A program made the translations under genes and the position numbers. Under the pieces are notes generated by a model. The model saw only the letters and a program-made list of their open reading frames with translations, did not search any database and was not told where the DNA came from. A stretch of 64,000 nt of DNA. Origin: an uncultured Burkholderiales bacterium. GTDB lineage: Bacteria > Pseudomonadota > Gammaproteobacteria > Burkholderiales > Burkholderiaceae_C. The DNA is taken from positions 1 to 64,000 of the forward strand of contig CAIZSE010000007.1 of the NCBI GenBank assembly GCA_903935585.1, written 5' to 3'. The number at the start of each line of letters is the position of its first letter. The first letter of the stretch is position 1. Positions 44,804 to 53,031 of the stretch are shown here, one piece after another.

Positions 44804-44836
44804 ATTGTCATAATAGGTAAATTTTTTGATTTCAAC

Positions 44837-44863
44837 TCAAGATCCACCATTTGAAACCGATGA
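44837..44863 (+). promoter_or_regulatory. Sigma-28 (FliA) promoter of the motAB operon
   Basis: TCAAGATC-N11-ACCGATGA matches the FliA form (TAAAGTTT-N11-GCCGATAA) at 11 of 16 positions with exact spacing. Transcription would begin near 44871, before the small membrane protein gene and motA. It also decides the start of that small gene, since upstream in-frame ATGs at 44851 and 44860 lie inside or before the promoter. Confidence 0.75.
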
Positions 44864-44889
44864 ATACAGGCGCAATTGGAAAAAAGACC

Positions 44890-45072
44890 ATGTCTTCGCC
44901 CAAACATCCGTCCATCCTCGGTCATGACATTCCGAAAGCCCGTTTGACGCTTTCTGGCTGGGCATGGGCCGGGCTTTATTTGGGATTGCCCGTCATCTTG
45001 CTGGGCAATTTGATCGACTTCATTTTCCAATGGACACTGGGTTGGTGCATCGGCATCTGGTGCATTGTCTAG
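44890..45072 (+). CDS. Small membrane protein upstream of motA
   Basis: A 60-residue protein with two hydrophobic stretches (about 21-36, WAWAGLYLGLPVILLGN, and 41-60). The ATG at 44890 is preferred because the predicted FliA start of transcription lies near 44871. It ends 15 bases before motA and would be co-transcribed with it. No family is recognised; it is too short for the hydrophobicity alone to prove a function. Confidence 0.55.
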   Translation: MSSPKHPSILGHDIPKARLTLSGWAWAGLYLGLPVILLGNLIDFIFQWTLGWCIGIWCIV

Positions 45073-45087
45073 CTTTAAAGGGCCAAC

Positions 45088-45951
45088 ATGTTTTTCTTTA
45101 TCGGTTTAGCGGTTGTTTTTGGCGCTGTGTTCGGCGGCTACATTTTGGCTGGCGGAAAGATGGCGCCCATCATCAAGGCCGCGCCTTTCGAGTTCATCAT
45201 CATTGGTGGCTCGGCCATTGGCGCGTCTTTGGTGGCCAACAGCTTTCCGGTGTTCAAGGCGGCCATGGCCGGTATCGGCCAATGCATCAAAGGCCCCAAG
45301 TGGCACCAGGCCGACTACCTGGCCCTGATGCTTTTGGTGGGCAAACTGCAAACCGTGATGAAGAAAGAAGGCGTCGTAGCCCTGGAATCTCACGTGGAAA
45401 ACCCCGATTCGAGCCCCATTTTTGGCGAGTTCCCCAAACTGGCCAAAGACCATTCCATCGTTCAGATGATTTGCGATCCCTTGCGCCTCATGGTCATCTC
45501 TCAAGGCAACCTGGACGCGGATGCGCTGGATGACCTGATGAAAAAAGCCATCAAGGTTCACCACCACGAAGCCCTGCTGGCCCCTGCCGCTTTGGCGGGC
45601 ATTGCTGGCGGTTTGCCGGCACTGGGCATTGTGGCCTGCGTGCTGGGTGTGGTGAAAACCATGGGGGCCATTGACCAACCCCCGCCCGTGCTGGGCGCGC
45701 TGATTGGCGCTGCTCTGGTGGGGACGCTGATGGGCGTGTTTTTGGCCTACGGCATGTTTGAGCCCTTTGCCGGGCGCCTCACCCAAATCATCAACGAAGA
45801 TGCCCAGGCCTTCGACGTGATCCGCGAAATGATCGTCTGCAACCTCAAGGGTCACGCCCAGCCATTGATCATTGAGTCGGCCCGGGCGTGCATTGCACAC
45901 CACAGCCAACCGAGCTTTTCTGAAGTCTTTGACGGCATGCGAGGCTCCTGA
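45088..45951 (+). CDS. motA: Flagellar motor stator protein MotA
   Basis: A 287-residue stator subunit with four transmembrane helices (about 1-22, 30-52, 170-190, 200-222). LLAPAALAGIAGGLPALGIVACVLG and the cytoplasmic loop with charged residues are typical of E. coli-type, proton-driven MotA. Together with MotB it forms the torque-generating channel. Its stop overlaps the motB start. A sigma-28 promoter lies upstream of the small gene preceding it. Confidence 0.96.
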   Translation: MFFFIGLAVVFGAVFGGYILAGGKMAPIIKAAPFEFIIIGGSAIGASLVANSFPVFKAAMAGIGQCIKGPKWHQADYLALMLLVGKLQTVMKKEGVVALESHVENPDSSPIFGEFPKLAKDHSIVQMICDPLRLMVISQGNLDADALDDLMKKAIKVHHHEALLAPAALAGIAGGLPALGIVACVLGVVKTMGAIDQPPPVLGALIGAALVGTLMGVFLAYGMFEPFAGRLTQIINEDAQAFDVIREMIVCNLKGHAQPLIIESARACIAHHSQPSFSEVFDGMRGS

Positions 45952-46943
45952 TGGCCGAGGCAGAAAAACCCGCCGAAGCGGTGCCGGACGAAGCGGCAGC
46001 TTTGGCAGCTGCAGCGGCGGCTGCGGCCGCAACGGAGGCCATGCGGCCCATCATTCGCAAGATCATTGTCGAAGATGGCCATGCAGGTGCCCACGGCGGC
46101 GCCTGGAAAATCGCGCTGGCCGACATGATGACGGCCATGATGGCTTTCTTTTTGCTGATGTGGCTGTTGGGTGCCAGCACCGATGACAAGAGAAAAAGCG
46201 TCGCAGATTATTTTCGGCCCACTTCACACAGCCAGATCGTTTTTGGCGAATTGGCAGGCTCCAATGGTTTGTTTGGCGGCAAGTCCATCATCGACCCCGA
46301 CGGGTTTCCCTTCACGGCTAAACAAACCGCCATGCTGGAGCGATTGACGCCGCAGGCCCAGGGTGGGCCGGCTGAAAGCTTTGGCTCCTCCAAAGAAGAG
46401 AACAACAAAGACGGCCCCTCTGAGCAAGACCCTGGCAAAGAAAGCGGCTCAGGCACCCCCGCCCAAAAACAGGACAAGGAAAACTTCGACAAGCTTGAAA
46501 AAGAGATCAAGCAAAAACTGTCGGAGAGCAAACAGTTCGAAAAAATCAAGGACCAGGTCAGCATCACCCGCGACAAAGAGGGTTTGCGGATCGAGGTCAT
46601 CGACAAGGCCGATTTCGCCATGTACGGCTCGGGTGGTGCAGAAATGGGATCCAAGGCCGCTGCCTTGATGTCCGAGGTGACCAAAACCCTCAAGCCCTTG
46701 CCCAACAAACTGGCCATTCGCGGGCACACCGACAGCACGGGTTTCCCACCCGAAAGCATGCGCAACAACTGGTCCTTGTCGACTGAGCGCGCGGACGCCA
46801 CGCGCCAGTTCATGCAAAGCCAGGGCATCAATGCCAACCGGTTTTCACGCATCGAGGGCGTGGCGGACACCAACCCCAATGTGCCCAACAACCCTGCAGA
46901 CCCCCGCAACCGCCGGGTCAGCATCACCGTGCTCAACCAGTGA
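45951..46943 (+). CDS. motB: Flagellar motor stator protein MotB
   Basis: A 330-residue protein. An Ala/Glu-rich N-terminus leads to one transmembrane helix with the essential aspartate in WKIALADMMTAMMAFFLLMWLL. A Gly/Lys/Glu-rich plug and linker follow, and a C-terminal OmpA-like domain (IRGHTDSTG and NRRVSITVLNQ) binds peptidoglycan. The helix sequence matches proton-type MotB. The Ala-rich N-terminal stretch makes it longer than usual before the helix. Confidence 0.96.
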   Translation: MAEAEKPAEAVPDEAAALAAAAAAAAATEAMRPIIRKIIVEDGHAGAHGGAWKIALADMMTAMMAFFLLMWLLGASTDDKRKSVADYFRPTSHSQIVFGELAGSNGLFGGKSIIDPDGFPFTAKQTAMLERLTPQAQGGPAESFGSSKEENNKDGPSEQDPGKESGSGTPAQKQDKENFDKLEKEIKQKLSESKQFEKIKDQVSITRDKEGLRIEVIDKADFAMYGSGGAEMGSKAAALMSEVTKTLKPLPNKLAIRGHTDSTGFPPESMRNNWSLSTERADATRQFMQSQGINANRFSRIEGVADTNPNVPNNPADPRNRRVSITVLNQ

Positions 46944-47028
46944 TCGGGGCTGACGGCGACCACAGATGCGTTAACCTATGGTTCAAGGCGACATACAGCC
47001 ACCCAGTCCCCAAGCGAAAGGTTCATCC

Positions 47029-47532
47029 ATGTTGAAAAATATAGCCATTGGTGTAGCGATAGGGATTTTGGTCATGGGCGGCATCTGGGGCCTGGTGCAC
47101 GTCATGGGCGATTCAGGCAGCGCATCCGCCGAACTCAGCATCGGTGACGCCATGCCTGGTGGCAACAAAGGCGTGATCAACCTGATTTGTGAACTCGATC
47201 TGGACCTGGACGGTCAGTTGGCCTTGGGCATCAAGGAAAACGAGCCCACCCGAATCACCATGGCCCAGATCGATTTTGAAAAAAATTCGGGATGGTACCA
47301 AGGCAAAATCGCCATCTCCGAAAGCCGCGCAGGCACCCTCACCCTCATGGGCACTCGGCTCAAAGTCAACCGTCCGGCCATGTTTCAGCGTTTTGGCGTG
47401 ATGATCACCGGTGAAGAATTCGTGGTCGACCGCAAGACAGGCAGCTTTGTGCAATCACTCAGCCTGCAGGACGGCCGGACCGTCAAACTGATCAAAGGCA
47501 CTTGCGCCAAGATCATCAAACCGCCGTTCTAA
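47029..47532 (+). CDS. Unknown membrane-anchored protein downstream of motB
   Basis: A 167-residue protein with an N-terminal transmembrane or signal-anchor helix (about 4-24, IAIGVAIGILVMGGIWGLVHV) and a soluble beta-rich domain that contains one pair of cysteines. The ATG at 47029 has GAAAGG seven bases upstream; the frame continues up to 46978. It follows motB by 85 bases on the same strand. No family is recognised; a periplasmic partner of the motor is an inference from position. Confidence 0.68.
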   Translation: MLKNIAIGVAIGILVMGGIWGLVHVMGDSGSASAELSIGDAMPGGNKGVINLICELDLDLDGQLALGIKENEPTRITMAQIDFEKNSGWYQGKIAISESRAGTLTLMGTRLKVNRPAMFQRFGVMITGEEFVVDRKTGSFVQSLSLQDGRTVKLIKGTCAKIIKPPF

Positions 47533-47581
47533 AAGGCGACCAGCAGCCCCAGGGCCTGGCCTGACAAGGGCCAGCTCCCAG

Positions 47582-48859
47582 TTAACCCACCCCGCGCAAA
47601 TCGTATTTGTTGATCTTTTCGATCAAGGTGGTTCTTTGCAGCTGCAGCAGCTTGGCTGTTTGAGAAACATTGCCCTGCGTCCGGGCCAGCGCCTGTTCGA
47701 TCAGGCTGCGCTCGACTTCCACCAAGTGCTGCTTGAGCGACATCCCCTCCGGCGGCAAAGTCTGAATACCCTGGGCCAGCAAGATCGCTTGCTCCACCTC
47801 GTTGATCTCATCGTTGGAGGCAGACAAAGGTGCGGGGTTGAATGACTTTACGGGGAAGCTGAAAGAGCCCCCTGCCCCTCCCAACAAATGCGCCATCGGG
47901 TCATCATCGCCCACAAAAGGTGAACCGCCCTCCCGGTCCAAGCCACCCAAGGGGCTCGTCAAACCGGTGTCGGGGCTGGGCAGGACCACTTGCGACACCG
48001 CCACAGTAGAAGCACTCAAGGCAGGCGGGAAAGTCACCGTGGTGGACATGCCGCGCTGCCCCATCCATTCGGCCTGCAAGGCGGCCAAACCGAGCGGCAT
48101 CATGCAGGCAGGTATGGTTTGAACCTGCAGCAATTGCGAGGGGTACAGGGTGGAAAATCGGTCCACCAGGTTGGACAACTCGCGCACATTGCCAGGCCAG
48201 GCGTAGGCCTGCATGAGCTGCAGCATGTCGTCCGAAAAAACGATGGCCTTGGTCTTGGGCAAGGCGTGTTTGCCCGCGTAAAAATTCAGCAAAGGGGCGA
48301 TGTCTGCGGAGCGCTCGCGCAAAGGCGTGGTGACCACCGGCAAAACATTGATGCGGTAATACAAGTCTTCCCGAAAGCGGCCAGCCTCGACCTCGGCCTC
48401 GAGCTTTTTGTGGGTGGCAGCCACCACACGCACATCGATGGGCACCTCCCTGGAGGCGCCCACCGGCAAAATGCAGCGCTCTTGCAACACACGCAACAAC
48501 TTGACCTGCATGTCCATCGGCAAGTCGCCAATTTCATCCAGAAACAATGTGCCGCTGTGGGCCAACTCAAAGCGGCCCAAGCGATCGGCCACCGCTCCGG
48601 TAAAACTGCCCTTTCGGTGCCCGAAAAGCTCGCTTTCAATCAGATCGCGGGGGATGGCCCCGCAGTTGATCGGCACAAAAGGCCCCGATGCACGCGGCCC
48701 TTGCATGTGCAGGGCTTGCGCGACCAACTCCTTGCCGGTTCCGCTTTCTCCGGAGATGAGCGCGGTCGAAGACGATGCCGACAAGGTTTTGATCAACTCG
48801 CGCAGAAACAAAGTCGCTTGACTCTCGCCAATGATGTGGGGGTGGGAGTTGGATTTCAT
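47582..48859 (-). CDS. Sigma-54-dependent transcriptional activator, FleQ/FlrA-like, without receiver domain
   Basis: A 425-residue activator. The AAA+ domain has Walker A GESGTGKE (37-44), ESELFGH, the sigma-54 contact loop GSFTGA (84-89; the usual form is GAFTGA), Walker B GTLFLDEIG (103-111) and the arginine-finger region. A Pro/Gly-rich linker and a C-terminal Fis-type helix-turn-helix (about 390-425, NVSQTAKLLQLQRTTL) follow. It has no N-terminal FleQ or response-regulator domain. The start ATG is chosen because a sigma-70-type promoter at 48996-49023 would begin downstream of the longer alternative at 49042. It probably activates the four sigma-54 promoters in this island. Confidence 0.88.
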   Translation of the reverse strand: MKSNSHPHIIGESQATLFLRELIKTLSASSSTALISGESGTGKELVAQALHMQGPRASGPFVPINCGAIPRDLIESELFGHRKGSFTGAVADRLGRFELAHSGTLFLDEIGDLPMDMQVKLLRVLQERCILPVGASREVPIDVRVVAATHKKLEAEVEAGRFREDLYYRINVLPVVTTPLRERSADIAPLLNFYAGKHALPKTKAIVFSDDMLQLMQAYAWPGNVRELSNLVDRFSTLYPSQLLQVQTIPACMMPLGLAALQAEWMGQRGMSTTVTFPPALSASTVAVSQVVLPSPDTGLTSPLGGLDREGGSPFVGDDDPMAHLLGGAGGSFSFPVKSFNPAPLSASNDEINEVEQAILLAQGIQTLPPEGMSLKQHLVEVERSLIEQALARTQGNVSQTAKLLQLQRTTLIEKINKYDLRGVG

Positions 48860-48995
48860 CCGCAAAAGACCCAGGGTTTGTCGATCACCGGCACGCTCAA
48901 AATCAACATGTGCTGACAAGACGCTCAGTTCGAAGTTGCTATTAATATGACTTCTGATGGTTATAAATGATTTTCTGCCCTCTTGGCAAGGAAAA

Positions 48996-49023
48996 ATGAT
49001 AACTTTAGGGAGCAAATTGACAA
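48996..49023 (-). promoter_or_regulatory. Sigma-70-type promoter of the FleQ-like gene
   Basis: On the minus strand TTGTCA-N16-TATCAT matches the -35/-10 consensus at five of six bases in each box, in an AT-rich stretch. It would place the start of transcription near 48989. Confidence 0.65.
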
Positions 49024-49101
49024 AATTCTCAATACTGTTCATTTTTGGCGTCTATCCACCGCCCGCACCCCCGGTTCTCATGCGTTACGCGGCCAGTTCG
49101 C

Positions 49102-49128
49102 TCAAGACTTTCAAGCTCCTGCCGATAC
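49102..49128 (+). promoter_or_regulatory. Sigma-28 (FliA) promoter of flgP operon
   Basis: TCAAGACT-N11-GCCGATAC matches the FliA consensus at 13 of 16 positions and has exact spacing. The start would be about 60 bases before the flgP ATG. It indicates late expression of the flgP-flgT-like operon. Confidence 0.85.
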
Positions 49129-49197
49129 ACCATTCAAGACAAATCAAGTTGGCCAGCCCATTTCAGGGCTGGGCAGGCTTACCTCTGGAGTTTAAAG

Positions 49198-49692
49198 ATG
49201 ACCTTCAACCGATCATTGGCCGCAAGCTTGCTCGCCCTGACAGCCCTGGCTGGGTGCGAAAGCATTCCCTTGAATGGGCAGTCCCATGGCAGCCAAACCG
49301 GGCCTGCAGCGCCCGTGTCCATGATCACGCCCATGGTCGAAAAGCGCGAAACACTGGTGGCCACGGGTTACGCCGTCATCAGTGTCCAAAACCACAAAAA
49401 TTCAGCACAGCAACGCCTGCTCGCCATCCGGGCCTCCAAACTCGATGCCTACCGCTCACTCACCGAACAAGTTTATGGCCAGCAACTGGACGCCACCACC
49501 ACCGTGGCCGACATGACCGTCATGAGCGACACCTTCAGGGCCAAGGTCGAGGGTGTGATTTATGGCGCCGTGCTGGTCAGCATTGCCCCTGTGGGTGAAG
49601 ACACCTACGAAACAACCCTGTCGCTGGACCAGCATGTGGTCAGGGACCTGCGCAGCTTGTACCTGAGCCAATTGACCGCGCGTCGGCGCTGA
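49198..49692 (+). CDS. flgP: FlgP-like outer-membrane lipoprotein (LPP20 family)
   Basis: A 164-residue lipoprotein. The signal peptide ends in LTALAGC with the lipid-bearing C20. The mature domain (from ATGYAVISVQNHKNSAQQRL) is the LPP20/FlgP fold, with the typical DAYRSLTEQVYG helix. In Vibrio, FlgP forms part of the H ring around the basal body in the outer membrane. GGAG lies eight bases upstream of the ATG. It is followed after five bases by a FlgT-like gene. Confidence 0.85.
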   Translation: MTFNRSLAASLLALTALAGCESIPLNGQSHGSQTGPAAPVSMITPMVEKRETLVATGYAVISVQNHKNSAQQRLLAIRASKLDAYRSLTEQVYGQQLDATTTVADMTVMSDTFRAKVEGVIYGAVLVSIAPVGEDTYETTLSLDQHVVRDLRSLYLSQLTARRR

Positions 49693-49696
49693 GACC

Positions 49697-50974
49697 ATGT
49701 TCAAGCAAACGGCATCACGGGTCTGCGGACCGAAAAGCCCGGTCGCTGAATTCAAGCGCTTGGGCCAAGCTGCGGCCTTGGCGCTTGTAGCGATGGCCTG
49801 TGCAGGCGTGCAGTCACAAACCGCCCGCCCGGCCAACCTGGGTGATGCCGTTGTGGCAACGGCCAGCGCTTCGTCCAATGCCAAAGCTGCGCGCACACAA
49901 ACGCAAACGCAAACGCAAATGCAAACGCAAAAACAGCATGAAGCTCAGCTGAGTGCGATCCGACAAGCCATTTTGCAAGCCACCATCGACCGCCCGACCC
50001 GGGTGCTCAGCAGCGCCTGGATTGACGACAAAGGCGCACTGCACGAAAGCGCCCATTTCCAGTCCGAGGCGCAGGTTCGCGGTGTCCGCATCCTGTCTTA
50101 CCTCGAAGACGAAAAAGATGCCGTACCCCAGGTCAGCGCCGAAGTCTTGCCCTGGGGCTGGCGCGCCGCACAGTCCAAGGCCGCCTGCACGGCACCGCCT
50201 CGCCCCTGGCGCTTGCCCCTGGTGCTGCAGACCCGCATAGAAAATGGCTTCACAGGCACACAAAATTTTGCCAGCCAATCCTTGCTGAACATTGCCAGCC
50301 AGGCGTGGACTGAAAAAATGCAAGCCTCCCAACGCTGGCGCGCCCAGTTGAAAGAGTCACCCCCTGAAAATGCTTACATGCGGGCCTTGACCGGTCCCAG
50401 CGAAAGCCCGACAGGCTGGACTGCCGAACTGGTGCTCAAGCCACACGCCCCGGCTGTGGCCATGGGCTTTCAAAAAGCTTGGCACGCCCTGAGCAAAGAC
50501 GAAGCCGACTGGCGCTGGACATTGAGCTTCACACTGGGCGAACGCCACTCGCCCACAGGCCCGATCGAGCCCCATTGGCAAATGGAGCACGTCATATCGA
50601 TTGATCCCCAGGCTTTGGGCCAACACCCCAGCGCCTGGATCCACCCCTTGAAAGAACAACTGCAAAGTCAAATTCAAGTGTGGGTCAAACAACTGGACAA
50701 GCGCTCCGAATGCGCGCCCATCCAGTTTCATGTGCGTCGCAATGGCCCGGACGGCCTGCAACTGCAAGCGGGCTTTGAAAGCGGCTTGCGCGCGGGTGAC
50801 CGTGTCTTGCTGATAAACCCCAGCCACGTGCCCAGCCAAATGCTGGAGCCAGGGGCCACCCAGCACCTGGCCTTGGCCCAAGTGGTTAAAGTGGGAACGA
50901 ACCGCACCGAACTCCAACAACTGGCCGGTCCGGCATTGGCCGCCCAGGGGCACTGGATGGCTTTGCCACTTTGA
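49697..50974 (+). CDS. FlgT-like flagellar ring protein
   Basis: A 425-residue exported protein. After an N-terminal hydrophobic signal (about 22-40) comes a Thr/Gln repeat tract from 6-base DNA repeats (TQTQTQTQMQTQ), then a domain starting RVLSSAWIDDKGALHESAHF with VRGVRILSYLEDE. The C-terminal domain is FESGLRAGDRVLLIN then LALAQVVKVGTNRTELQ, which resembles the C-domain of Vibrio FlgT, a T/H-ring protein. Overall identity to FlgT looks low, so this is a position-supported assignment. Confidence 0.6.
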   Translation: MFKQTASRVCGPKSPVAEFKRLGQAAALALVAMACAGVQSQTARPANLGDAVVATASASSNAKAARTQTQTQTQMQTQKQHEAQLSAIRQAILQATIDRPTRVLSSAWIDDKGALHESAHFQSEAQVRGVRILSYLEDEKDAVPQVSAEVLPWGWRAAQSKAACTAPPRPWRLPLVLQTRIENGFTGTQNFASQSLLNIASQAWTEKMQASQRWRAQLKESPPENAYMRALTGPSESPTGWTAELVLKPHAPAVAMGFQKAWHALSKDEADWRWTLSFTLGERHSPTGPIEPHWQMEHVISIDPQALGQHPSAWIHPLKEQLQSQIQVWVKQLDKRSECAPIQFHVRRNGPDGLQLQAGFESGLRAGDRVLLINPSHVPSQMLEPGATQHLALAQVVKVGTNRTELQQLAGPALAAQGHWMALPL

Positions 50975-50983
50975 CCCAGCGTG

Positions 50984-51565
50984 ATGAGCACACTTATGCA
51001 AAAACGACACATGACCGCCCTGCTTGATGCTGCACACAGCGGCGCTTTTTCTATTCGCCATCGCCTGTTGCTCGGCTCAGGGCTCGTTTTTCTGGCGATT
51101 GCCGTGTTGAATGTTTCGCCAGCCAAAGCGGCAGAAACCTCGGCAGCCGCGGCATCAGCGCTCAAAGTATTGGCGATGCCACTGAGTGCAACCAACAACC
51201 CGAACCCTGCAGCGGCCGCATCCCATGCCCAAAGCGGGTCGACAGCCAACGCACACAGCATCACGGTTCAAAAAGGCGAAAGCATCGATGCCGTGATCCG
51301 GCGTGGTTTGCCTGGCTTGGCTTTGAGGGATGACTTCATGCGCCAGGCTTTGGCCAGGGCCAACCCCAGGATTTTCCCCAAAGGCCAGACCTATCCCGTC
51401 AAGCCCGGCACAGTCCTGACGCTGCCTTCACACGAAGATTTGCGGCAACACATCTTGTCCCAATACCCCGCCACAGTCGCCTTGTTTCAAGCATCGCCCG
51501 CAGAAAATGTGGGCAAAGACCAGGCATCGGGCCCGGACAAACGCCGCTGGGTGCGTTTTCCTTAA
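50984..51565 (+). CDS. Exported LysM-like protein (FimV N-terminal-like) in the flgP-flgT operon
   Basis: A 193-residue protein. After a long N-terminus with a signal anchor (about 25-47, LLLGSGLVFLAIAVLNVSPAKA) comes an Ala-rich linker and a LysM-like peptidoglycan-binding domain (from about 93, HSITVQKGESIDAVIRRGL then ANPRIFPKGQTYPVKPGTVL), of the kind seen at the start of FimV. The ATG at 50984 is taken; a GTG three bases earlier gives one more residue. It directly follows the FlgT-like gene and may anchor the ring to the wall. Confidence 0.65.
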   Translation: MSTLMQKRHMTALLDAAHSGAFSIRHRLLLGSGLVFLAIAVLNVSPAKAAETSAAAASALKVLAMPLSATNNPNPAAAASHAQSGSTANAHSITVQKGESIDAVIRRGLPGLALRDDFMRQALARANPRIFPKGQTYPVKPGTVLTLPSHEDLRQHILSQYPATVALFQASPAENVGKDQASGPDKRRWVRFP

Positions 51566-51586
51566 GACACAAGCAGGCAGGTCCAT

Positions 51587-52696
51587 ATGATCACGGGGGC
51601 TGAAACAGCCCACCTGACACCCAAAACGCCCACCATTTACCTGGAGGGCAAATTGCCGCTGGTCATCACCAAGACCGCAGCGGATCTGGGCTTGCGTGAT
51701 GGTCAAGTGATTCAATCCACCGTCGAGTACAAGCTCGATGCGCTGCGTTTGAACCTGCAAGGCTCTCAGCAAGGGCAGTTCATTGACCTGCCCAAAGACC
51801 TACCCGCGGGTCTGCGACTGGCCTCAGGCGACACCGCCCTGTTCAGGGTTCAAGTGATGGCCAATGGCAGCATCGTGCTGCGCCCATTGCAAGCCGCACC
51901 GGCACCAGCCAGTCCAACGCCAGCTGAGGCTGCGGCACTGCCGGGGCGAACAGCGCAACTGGGCTTTCGGCCCCCGGACATGCAGGCCTTGGCACAATTG
52001 CTCAGGCCCGGTGTTCTGGACAGCATGCTGCAAGGCCTGCCCGCATCTGCACCCGAATTGGGGGCCCTTCAGCAATGGCTTCGGCTGCGGCCCGGCATGG
52101 CCCAACTCACCCCCGAAAAGCTGCAGCAAGCCATTCACAACAGCGGGTTCATGACCGAAAGCCTGCTGTCGCAGGGACTGGGGGCCGGCCTGGTGGACCT
52201 GAAAAGCATCCTGCGCCAACTGCTGCGCAGCGGTTCCGCCACCGACAAAGACAGCCTGATCGGCGACAGCCTGGACGACATCGAGTCGCACCAAATGACG
52301 GCGCAAGAAACCATCAACGGACGCGAATGGGTGTTTTCAATGATGCTGCCTTTTGCCGATGCCGAGCCGGTGAACCTGCGCTTTTCTCGCAGCAGGCGTC
52401 AACCCGGACAAGAAAAACCGCCTTTTGTCATCCACCTGCACACCCGCAACCGTGAACTGGGCGAAGTCTGGCTGCAAACCCGCATCAGCGACCAGACCGA
52501 CGTCGACATGGTGATGTGGGCACTGCGCGAAGACGTTGTGTTGCGGGCCAAAGCCCTGGCCAACAATCTCGAACAAGAGCTCGACAGCGCAGGGCTGAAC
52601 ATGACCCGGTTGCAGATCATCCACGGAGCGGGCCCGCAAGAGCCCATGCCCTATGCGCCCCCAGAGATGGGCAGTTTGCTGGACGTGCAGACGTGA
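51587..52696 (+). CDS. FliK-like protein (flagellar hook-length control C-domain), second copy
   Basis: A 369-residue protein. The C-terminal part (about 240-345) has the pattern of the FliK Flg_hook domain: FVIHLHTRNRELGEVWLQTR and ALANNLEQELDSAGLNMTRLQI. The N-terminal half is a beta-rich region with a Pro/Ala linker. It is the partner of the following FlhB-like mini-gene, with which it overlaps by GTGA. Paired FliK-like and FhlB-like genes of this kind occur in Burkholderiales, but their role is not settled. The canonical fliK lies 17 kb upstream. Confidence 0.7.
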   Translation: MITGAETAHLTPKTPTIYLEGKLPLVITKTAADLGLRDGQVIQSTVEYKLDALRLNLQGSQQGQFIDLPKDLPAGLRLASGDTALFRVQVMANGSIVLRPLQAAPAPASPTPAEAAALPGRTAQLGFRPPDMQALAQLLRPGVLDSMLQGLPASAPELGALQQWLRLRPGMAQLTPEKLQQAIHNSGFMTESLLSQGLGAGLVDLKSILRQLLRSGSATDKDSLIGDSLDDIESHQMTAQETINGREWVFSMMLPFADAEPVNLRFSRSRRQPGQEKPPFVIHLHTRNRELGEVWLQTRISDQTDVDMVMWALREDVVLRAKALANNLEQELDSAGLNMTRLQIIHGAGPQEPMPYAPPEMGSLLDVQT

Positions 52697-52974
52697 AAGC
52701 CCCTCTCAAAGAAGCCATCGCGCTGGAATACGGCGCCCGCAAAACACCCGTCATCAGTGCCAAGGGGCAGGACGATCTGGCTCAAAAAATCATTGAAGAA
52801 GCCCAGCGCCATGGCGTTTATGTGGCCCAAGACCCGCAATTGCTGGCCTTGCTCAGCCGGGTAGACCTGGACGCTGAAATTCCGGCCGAGATGTACACGG
52901 CGGTGGCGGTCATTTTGTCGTGGGTTTACTGGCTCAAGGGCATGCGCCCTGGCGATGAGAAAAATCCCGGGTAA
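52693..52974 (+). CDS. FhlB-like protein (FlhB C-terminal domain homologue)
   Basis: A 93-residue soluble protein that corresponds only to the cytoplasmic switch domain of FlhB: IALEYGARKTPVISAKGQ, then AQRHGVYVAQDPQLLALLSR and EMYTAVAVILSWVYWLKG. It starts after the position of the cleavage site, so it lacks NPTH and the membrane helices, as FhlB/YlqH proteins do. The GTG start overlaps the stop of the FliK-like gene. It could substitute for the C-terminal fragment of FlhB in export switching. Confidence 0.85.
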   Translation: MKAPLKEAIALEYGARKTPVISAKGQDDLAQKIIEEAQRHGVYVAQDPQLLALLSRVDLDAEIPAEMYTAVAVILSWVYWLKGMRPGDEKNPG

Positions 52975-53031
52975 GACGGGTGGCGGCTTCGGTCAATGCA
53001 GCCCTTGAGGTCGCCCCTCAAGAAAGTGGCG

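Larger units (their letters stand above)
48860..49197. other. Divergent regulatory region between the FleQ-like gene and flgP
   Basis: No gene is seen here. About 48930-49040 is AT-rich and holds a sigma-70-like promoter reading towards the FleQ-like gene. Further right is a sigma-28 promoter reading towards flgP. The leader of the FleQ-like gene would be about 130 bases. Near 49155 the short inverted pair AGCCC / GGGCT may form a small hairpin in the flgP leader. Confidence 0.6.

Noticed and set aside
47555-47574. Terminator between the gene after motB and the FleQ-like gene
   Set aside because: CTGGCC/GGCCAG can pair around a short loop, but there is no T-run on either strand; too weak to call.
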